Assembly: GCA_009823505.1 (NCBI GenBank)
Contig: VZQC01011941.1
Span: forward strand, 620,234-684,233
Length of the DNA: 64,000 nt
Source: Rhizomys pruinosus
Taxonomy: Eukaryota > Chordata > Mammalia > Rodentia > Spalacidae
Direction: 5' to 3'
Every line of letters begins with the position of its first letter. The stretch's first letter is position 1. A model generated the notes under the pieces. It was not told the DNA's origin. It did not search any database and saw only the letters and a program-made list of their open reading frames with translations. Below are positions 56,493 through 64,000 of this stretch, in pieces. The position numbers were made by a program, and so were the translations under genes.

Positions 56493-56691
56493 GAGCACAA
56501 CTCCAACAGTCTTGTTTCATCTTCCTTACAATCCCGGGCCCTCACAACAGAAACATCCCATTATGCAGACCTGAAACTGCCCATCTGAGGCCAGATGCCC
56601 CATGGCTAAAATGATGCAGCCTCCACAGAGACACCTTTCCCCACCCCCATCAAGGGATCTCTCCAGAGCTTCCAGAAAATTTTGGTGTGTT

Positions 56692-56710
56692 TTTTTTTTT
56701 TTTTTTTTTG
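56692..56710. repeat. poly-T tract
   Basis: About 18 T's after TGGTGTG, with 'gtacctggcataattac' beyond. No SINE body is attached. Confidence 0.85.
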
Positions 56711-57097
56711 TACCTGGCATAATTACAGTTATCTGTGTTTTAGGCCAAGAGGGCCCCAGGTTACGACCTGGCTGTCCCCCATTCCACCCATTCCAAGTAG
56801 GGTGGAGCCCTGCCTTGGGGCTCAGGGGAACCCTCAGGATCCCGCTCGGTTCTACCTCACCTACCTCTAGGAGGTGACAGAGACAGCAGGGGTGATGGAG
56901 CATCTTGAGGAGGCCTTGTGTCTAAGAACAGCTTATAGCCCCACACCCAGACCAAGGAAGGAGCAGGGGGGGGGGGTCTGACCTGTGGGGAGGCAGCAAC
57001 TGCCGGGCCAGGGGACTCACCCACAGTTGGGTCCGTACAGCTGCCTGTATACAGCTCCCACCCCAAGGTCTGAGACACCTTATGAAAACCAGGGATC

Positions 57098-57329
57098 TGG
57101 GGCTGGAGAGATGGCCTAGCAGTTAAGAGCGCTGACTGCTCTGGCAGAGGACCCGGGTTCGATTCCCAGCACCCACATGGCGGCTGAGAACCGTCTTTAA
57201 TTCCAGTTCCAGGGGAATCCAACACCCTCTTCTAACCTCTGCAGCATTGCACGACACAGGTGCACAAACCTACATGCAGACAGTACATTTATACACATAC
57301 AAAATAAATAAAAATTAAAAAAAAAAAAA
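57098..57329 (+). mobile_element. B2 SINE, non-duplicated subfamily, 14-bp TSD
   Basis: 'ggggctggagagatggcct', B box GGTTCGATTCC, 'taattccagttccagggga' without the doublet, A-rich tail. Flanked by GAAAACCAGGGATC at 57084-57097 and 57330-57343. Confidence 0.97.
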
Positions 57330-57449
57330 GAAAACCAGGGATCATACGCTGGAGACATCAGGGACCCCAGAAGGGGTACTGGAGTAGGGGTCTCTGAGAT
57401 TGGTTTTCATTTTGAAAATGAGAGCTGCCAACTAACTTCTAGGAGCTTT

Positions 57450-57605
57450 CTGTCTTCCTTCCTTCCTTCCTTCCTTCCTTCCTTCCTTCCTTCCTTCCTT
57501 CCTTCCTTCCTTTCATTCTTTCTTTCGTCCCCTCCTCCCCTCCCCTCTCCTCCCCTCTCCTCTCTTCTCCTCTCCTTTTTCCTTTCCTTTCCTTTCTCTC
57601 ATTTT
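57450..57605. repeat. (CCTT)n and mixed polypyrimidine tract
   Basis: About 15 CTTC units (57453-57512), then CTCCTCCCCTCC-type and CTTTCCTTTCC-type blocks. About 150 bp are almost pure pyrimidine on the plus strand and almost pure purine on the minus (transcribed sense) strand. Confidence 0.95.
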
Positions 57606-57909
57606 CTTCCTTCAACAAAGGCCCCCATGGCACAAGGACAGAGATCTAGTCCCTTCCAAGCCAGCAGTCCCTGTCAGGGCTGCTTGCTTCTGGGACAGGG
57701 CCTACCTCCCTCTCCACAGGATCAGCCACAGGCACCAGGCAACTTCCAGACGCACACAGAGGGCGGCTGGAGGTTCAGGAGGGTGTGAGGTGTGCCCCTC
57801 TCTGTGCTAATGTTCCACCAGACCCTAGAGATGCCGCCTCCCTGTTTTCAGGGACCACAGCCTTGCTCAGAAGGTCACCTGGCTTGGGTGGCCAGACTGC
57901 CACCCCCCT

Positions 57910-57958
<49 letters not shown>
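57910..57958. repeat. (AC)n microsatellite
   Basis: About 23 AC units after CCCCCTAA. Confidence 0.95.
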
Positions 57959-57960
<2 letters not shown>

Positions 57961-59309
57961 CAGGCACTTGTCATATTCCATGCTAATAGGGGCCAAGGAG
58001 GAATTTTCATCTCTTGACTGCCAATCTGCCTGGCCTCTCATCACTCATCTGGGGCTGCTCTAGGGTAGATGGGCCAGGCCCAGGCCACAACTAGGACCCA
58101 AGTCAGAACTGCTGTTGGGGAAGGAATACTAAGGAACCAGGGGCCCAGTTGTAGCCCACAAGCAAGCAGTAAGTTTCTCCTGATCTTAGTTTCCTCATCA
58201 GAGGCCAATACTGGCTTGAAGCCTGGATGAACTGGCTTCATACCCGTAATCCGGACAGGAAGGTCAAGAGGCTTAAGGGCATGGGTGCTGGGGAAGGTAC
58301 CTTGTGTTCTCAATGACCTCCACCCCTGGGGACAGTCACGTTCCCCGGCAGGCATCCCTTGGGGACTCTGTGCCCGGAAATGATGGCCAAGGCCCAAATT
58401 TTTAAATTCCAGACAAAGGAAAGCACTGTTCTTGTCAGCAAGGTGGTAGCTCTGAGCAGGGCCCGAACACCACCCAAGCTGGGACAGAATCCCAGACCTG
58501 CTGTAGCCTCAGCCTGAGCTTTCCTCAGTGGTATACCAGGAGAGGTGTGTCACTGGGCGGCCCAGCTGGGACATTCAGCTATTCACACGTTTACCATTTC
58601 TCCTCCACGGAGAGCCAGGGAATCTTTAGGAGTCACCTAGAAGGCCAGGGAGCACACTCATCCTACCTTACCCCACAGCCTGTCCCCAGACTCTTCACTA
58701 GCTCAAACGTACCTTGTTTGGTTCATGCTAGGGTTCAAGTCCAGCCTCCCCCCACTCCCTGGGCCAGCTGACTCCCACCCAGAGGTTCCAGTTTGCCAGT
58801 TGCAGGGAAAGAGGGTTGATGCCTACCCACTGCCCAGGTGGCTGGAGAACTCAAGAAGGATGAGGTGCAGAGAGGGGGTCCTTGACCCTCTTCATCACAC
58901 TCGGCCAGTACTGGCCAGCCCGCCTTCCTGGGTGCCATGGAGCCAGGCCCAGATGGAGTCAGTGTTCTTCAGCCTCTCCATCTCCCTGTACCCATTATGA
59001 AGGTGACGACAGCACATTTAGCTCCAAGAGCCAGGGTGCGCCCAGAGCAAGTTGTTCTGGGGTGTTGACAGCCTCCTAGCCAGGCTCTCGTGCAGGCCTA
59101 ATGCACCCTTCTCAACAAAATCTTGGATTCCCCGTTGTTATTTGAGAAGGGGCTCTCAGCCCAGAAATCTGGTTGGATTCTCAAGGTACAGGGTGATCCC
59201 TCACCTGTCACCCATCCTTGGAACTGACAGAACACACCCTCTGGGGCCCTGGAGAAGCCAAGGCTAAGCGCCCTAGCATTGAGCCTCTTCTTCATGCTGC
59301 TGTAGCAAC

Positions 59310-59625
59310 CAGCACTAGGTTTGCAGTTTGAATGTGTCCCCAGAGTCCCTATGTTAATGCTTGGAGGTGGGACCCTTGGGAGGTGGTTAGGATGAAGTGG
59401 GGCTCTACATGATAGCATCAGTGGCTTTCTAAGCAGAGCTGTGTCTTGTCATGAGATGCCCCCTATCAGGTTAGGAAGCCATAGGAAGCCCCCAGAAAAT
59501 GCTAACTCCTCTGCACTTGGACTCCCCACCTTCCAGAACCATGAGCCAAAAAAACTTCCATTCTTTCTAAATTATCTGGTCTCCAGTATTTTGCTATAGC
59601 AAGGCAACAGACCAAGGCAAGGAAT
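59310..59625 (+). mobile_element. ancient MaLR-type solo LTR (MLT1/MST-like)
   Basis: The order 'tatgttaatgcttggaggt', 'gggacccttgggaggtggt', 'tgcacttggactccccacc', 'ttccagaaccatgagccaa', 'aattatctggtctccagta', 'ttttgctatagcaaggcaa' matches the 3' part of ERVL-MaLR LTRs. It is a decayed non-coding relic with no internal viral genes here. Confidence 0.7.
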
Positions 59626-61429
59626 CCTAGAAAGTTAGCTAGACACATAAAGGAACAGAGATGGCTGCAGTGTTGTAGACTCCTCTTGAACCAAACCGAT
59701 GAGCAGTTGGCACTTGCATGGTCTTTACTGCCCCTACCACAGGCCAAGGCAAAGGATAGTTTATATACTTGAGTCCACTGAGCACACACTTGTCCCCTAA
59801 AATAAATTCTTTGAGGCTCACGAGCAGGAGGCCACTTTCTCGGTATCAGGAAAGAGCAGAGCTGGACTTAACACAGGCTCTGGGCTTCATGAATTCTGGG
59901 TCTTGCCTTCCTAGAGAACGTGGGGGAAAGTGGAGAGGGCAGCCGCTCGATGCCACCCAGACCAGAGCAGCCCAGCCTGCTCCAGGCTGCACCCAGGGAC
60001 CTGACTTCACTGTTCTGAGGCAGTTATCCTTCAAAACTGCCACAGGTCTCTCCTGGGGCCAGGGCTGGGAGCCTTGGCCTGCTAATTCCCAGTTCCATTG
60101 GGAGATTAGCTCAGGGATGGAGGACATCATATAGGTTTGGGGATCCCTTGAGGGCTGGAGCTAGGCCCACCCACTTCTCTGACCTGGGTTGTTTCTGAAA
60201 CAGTACTGTGGGCCCAGTGGCAGAGCCCTCAGGCCCACTGTGGGTGGGGAAGGGAGGCCGGCCTAGCACGCAGCCTGATGACACACAGGCCTGGCAATTC
60301 CTGATTCACAACTAGCCCATCCCACGACGCCACTCACTGCCAGTGCTTCCTGACTACACCCAAAGCTCAATGCAGCCCGAGTTCCCTCCCTCCAGGAGCA
60401 GAGAGCCATGGAGGGTGTAAGGAGCAACGGGCCCCACCAAGGCTTGGTGGGCACCCAGAGGAAGAGGTAAGCGGCACGGTGCCAACACCGGCTCTGTTCA
60501 ACCTAGCCTGCAACAAGTACCCCAGTCTCCAGGAGAAACAGGCGGGACTGGGCCCCTGGAACTGGGATCAACTCAGGTCAGCTTCTTCCACTGTGTGCCT
60601 CCAGACTTAGGGTGCCGTGTTGGAAACATAGCCGGGATTCTCAATCCACCCGAAGAACCCGCCTCAGTCTAAGAACTGGGGCACCTGTCACTTTTCCCTA
60701 AACATGCCTGCGCTTTCTTCCCACTGCACCTCTGCCCACACCAATCCTGCTCCCAGGAAACTTTCGGTCCCCTCGGGCTGATTTTCAGGGATGGGTCACA
60801 GGGACTAGGCTATGTGCGCTTAGACCTGTGGAACACCCTAGAACACTGGGACAATGGCTTTGCAGACCTGGTTGACGGGTCTGGATCCTGAGGCCAAGGA
60901 TGACATGTTGGAGGGAAAAGAACCCTGAGACACTACAGAACAGGCAGAGGTCTTCCTGTGCAAGGATTTCCTCATGTTATCCAGCTAGCCCAAGAGCTCA
61001 ATGTGGCCTCCTCGTCTGCTTCCAATAGCACAGACCTGGATCTACTTGCCTTGGAGTTCTGACTGTGTCCTTTGGCCCCTTTGTGACCAAGTACTCTGTG
61101 CACACTGAGATGGGCTGTTAGCTTGGAGCTGTGGGTCACAGGTACGGGAGGACCTACTACAAGGGAGGAGGATGAGTTGGGAGACTCTGCCCACAGCGAC
61201 ACCCCCTTTCTGGCTTCAACCCACAAATCCACTGACCTGACACACCTGCCTGAGTAAGACACAGCCAAGACACGTTCCACCTGTTGGACTGGGAGATGCA
61301 AGAAGGAGAGGGGAGGTCCTCCTCGTCCCCAGGGATGTGTGAGGGGCTTCTGGGCGGTTACCCAAACTTGGCTGTCCATCCTCTGCTAAGGGCTTCGTTT
61401 CACAGACCGCTTGTGCTAGGCAGAGCTTC

Positions 61430-61545
61430 CACTTCTCCCTCGCTTTAGACAGACGAGGCCCAGAGTGGGCAAGTGACTTTCCCTAAAGGACTAGCAAACC
61501 AGTGGCAGATCCCGGACCCAGAACTTGGGCCTCAGGCTCTCAGGC
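61430..61545 (+). mobile_element. MIR SINE fragment
   Basis: 'gacagacgaggcccagagt', 'gggcaagtgactttcccta', 'aaccagtggcagatcccgg' in sense MIR order. Confidence 0.72.
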
Positions 61546-63685
61546 CTATCCCCTTAAGGCTTTTCCTGTGGGCCTGAAGGTCAGTAATTGGCTAGAGGTC
61601 AGTCATCTGCACACCGGGTGAGGGTGACGGCTGGCACAAGCCAAGTGCCTCCACCCAAGGGACAGCCTGGGAGGAGTCGGGCAAGTCAGGGGCAGGGCAG
61701 CCCTTCCTTTCTTAAGAGGGCAGGATTCCTGGTGGTGGCTCCCAGGGGACTAGGAGAAGCTCTACTTGGGAAGCTTGGGTAGAGTGAGGGGGTGCTTGGG
61801 CACGGCTTCCTGTGGGGGTGACCTGTGTGCCTGTGGCCCTGGGGATAGACCAGGCTTCGTTTCACCTCATCCTTGGCCCAGACCCAACCTCTCTCTGGCC
61901 CCAGCTTCCTGTCCCATCAACCCCACCCGGCCCAGGGGAGAGGGAGGGAGTCAGAGGCCTTCGCAAGGGCTGGTGCTTTCTGGGGGCAGGGTAGGCTGGG
62001 GAGCCTGGCAACCTTGGCTGCCACTGGCCTTGGACTTCCAGGCCTCCGGCTGTTTGTTTTACAGGATGAGACCATGACATAAGTACCACTAGGTTTCTCC
62101 CAAGAAACCATCTTGGATACAGCTGGGCAGAGTCCTAGAAAATGGGCCCTACCTGGGGATGACAGGATCCCAGACTAGAGCACAGCATGCAACGGCATGC
62201 AGGGGAAGGCCTGGGGGGGAGGTGTCACCCATGCATATCTGGACCCTTACCCCAGGTGACCCCAGGCAATTCTCTGTGGCCTCAGGAGTTGGGAATACAC
62301 CTGCCCATGAGCTGGGGGTACAGTAAGAGATGAGGCTGGTGGCCTGCCTCAGAGAGGAAAGATATGTGGACACAGTCCTCAGTCCATCCCTGGCCCCTCA
62401 TGGCTCCCCATCTATTTGGAAACAGCTGTCTTGAGTCTCCACAGGGGCTGTTAGACATCAGAGTGGGGGGGCCTCCAAGTTGCCCCTAGGCCCACCTTGA
62501 CACAAGCCTCTTCTGTTCAGTGAGGGTGGGAGGGACCAGGCCTCCCCTGGGACCCACATCTCCAATGGAGCCCAAGCACCTCCCCATCAAGGCATACCTA
62601 GGGGGGCTCCTGACCGGTGGGAAGGTGCATCTGGAAACCTTCAGCAACCAAAATGGGCCACACCCTGGCTACCAGCACTAGACAGGAAGCCTTGTACAGA
62701 TTGCTAGGACTTCTGTAGGCAGGAAGCTTGGGAGGGATTCAGAGATGGTCTATGGCCCTCAGAAGTGGGGTGGGGACTAGAGGTTAGACTTCAGACTGAC
62801 GAGAAAGAGGCCAGCACACGAGAGGAGCTACCAGATGACCATGGGGCCAAGGTTGGGGGTGTGCATGGTCAGGGCTGGAGACAAAACCCAACCAGACTCT
62901 GGGCTCTGCCTTGTAGCTATGCAGCCACCCTGCCCAGTGCCCACATTCAGACGTGGTATCAGGGTGGCAGCCACTGCCTACTCCTTCTATTCTTCTCTAT
63001 ATAGGGGTTTCCAATTGGGTGCTTCCAGACTGAACACTACACCCCTAAATCCTGTCACATCAAGGCCTGGCAATGTTCTGCAGACTCTAGGGTGGCGCTT
63101 GGCACCTCTTCAAATAGGCCTCTCCCTCCCCCAGGTAGCTGTGGAGTCAGCCACACCCCAGTTCCCACCAGGTAGCTGTGGTGTCAGCGACAGCTACTTC
63201 TTCTAACATGCCTCATTGTTTAGGTCCCTTTAGGCCTACTTGATAGGCCACCACTGATTTAGTAAGGAGCACTTCCAGTCCTAGGATGTGGCTTTCCCAG
63301 GAGACAGGCCTGGCAATGATATGGCTGCCAGGAAGGAGAGAAGAGTTAATGAAGAAAAGGATAGAGACACAAGCAGGTAGGCCACCAAATACACTCTTCC
63401 ACTGTCCCCCAAAGTGACAATTCTTCTCCATCCACACCCTGAGAGTTTTGCTTCCCCCAAGATTGGTAACCTTAAGTGCAGGCCCAGGGTGGTCCATTCA
63501 GGGTGATCTCAGGGCTGCCAATCCCCCTAGAGGGTTCAGAGAAGGCACCAGAGGTCCAGAGGTCAGCCTGGCCTGCATATTTGCCCAACTGCTGCACACA
63601 GCTTCTCTGTCTCCACCATCCAGGAGGAAAGAGGCTACTCCCTGCTAGAAACACTGCTCAGTCCTCGAGGAACCCATGTGTCTCA

Positions 63686-63731
63686 CCTCCCCCAGCAAAC
63701 CCTCACCTCCCCCAGCAAGCCCTCACCTCCT
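63686..63731. repeat. 18-bp tandem repeat, about 2.5 copies
   Basis: CTCACCTCCCCCAGCAAACC recurs as CTCACCTCCCCCAGCAAGCC, then CTCACCTCC. Confidence 0.85.
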
Positions 63732-64000
63732 GAATGGTAAGACAGCCACACTCACAAGATCACAGGGGAAATTATGAAAGGGGATTGATTCTGTCCCTCC
63801 AACAGGAAGGAAACATGTCAAACATGGGGATCCCCAGGGATTCTAGAGACACTCTGTAACTCCCCACTGCCAGACCATGCCACATAGTAAGTAGGTGCTT
63901 AAGCTGCACACAGTGGCTTGATGGATGCATGTGGGAAGGACAAGGCCAGAACTTTACAGCATGCCACACGCCTGGGACCACAGCAGTTGGAGGTGGCATA

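Larger units (their letters stand above)
16443..64000 (-). other. Zmiz1: Zmiz1 large 5' UTR intron (part)
   Basis: Everything from the acceptor at 16443 to the window end reads as a single long intron, or possibly several introns with unrecognised untranslated exons. ZMIZ1 is known to have a long 5' region with non-coding exons. No coding frame here matches ZMIZ1 or any other protein I recognise. Repeats and candidate regulatory elements are listed individually. Stretches not listed (for example 20.2-21.0, 26.4-27.3, 44.9-45.8, 58.1-59.3 and 60.0-63.7 kb) are ordinary unique sequence in which I see nothing. Confidence 0.85.

Noticed and set aside
22788..57225. B2 heads as functional tRNA genes
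   Set aside because: A and B boxes are present, but the sequence is a tRNA-derived SINE head without a cloverleaf-compatible anticodon arm; flanking TSDs show retrotransposition.
59310..59625. Possible provirus
   Set aside because: Only a decayed LTR-like segment is present; no gag, pol or env frames adjoin it.
16443..64000. Additional Zmiz1 5' UTR exons
   Set aside because: Upstream non-coding exons must exist somewhere, but they have no coding signature and I could not single out any pair of splice sites here with confidence.

Overview
This window is mammalian nuclear DNA, most likely from a muroid (mouse-like) rodent. The evidence is a dense scatter of B1, B2/B3 and ID-type SINEs, a rodent L1 3' UTR fragment, and older MIR and L2 remnants. 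I could not determine the species. The B2 copies carry a lineage-specific internal duplication that may help to do so.

The only protein-coding gene I can support is Zmiz1 (Zimp10/Rai17), on the minus strand. Zmiz1 is a PIAS-like SP-RING transcriptional coactivator. Three exons are present and splice cleanly: 16442-16333 (end of the 5' UTR, start codon, codons 1-20), 10955-10842 (codons 21-58) and 4484-4379 (codons 59-93 plus one base). They encode the start of the N-terminal TPR-like region. The rest of the protein lies beyond position 1, and the promoter and earlier 5' UTR exons lie beyond 64000 or are not recognisable here. Everything else reads as intron: 1-4378, 4485-10841, 10956-16332 and about 47.5 kb of 5' UTR intron from 16443 to 64000.

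Layout. 1-4.4 kb: CA/GT-rich low complexity, MIR, L2 and B1 copies, then coding exon 3. 4.5-16.4 kb: SINEs, microsatellites and two coding exons. 16.4-35 kb: SINE-rich intron with one 5'-truncated L1 and AT-rich or motif-dense stretches that look like conserved enhancers (about 29.6-29.9 and 31.0-31.5 kb). 35.4-40.2 kb: three minisatellites, including about 36 copies of a 32-bp unit of which 32 are identical, plus a candidate regulatory block with a full RFX X-box at 37977. 40-64 kb: more SINEs, MIRs, an ancient MaLR-type LTR, two more homeodomain-rich candidate elements (48.5 and 50.5 kb), a nested B1-in-B2, and a B2 at 52.7 kb so full of small indels that it may be unpolished assembly.

I found no new gene system, RNA gene, CRISPR array or recent provirus. 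The long open frames at 35.7-37.4 kb are an artefact of the 32-bp repeat. The regulatory calls rest on motif reading only and need alignment or chromatin data.
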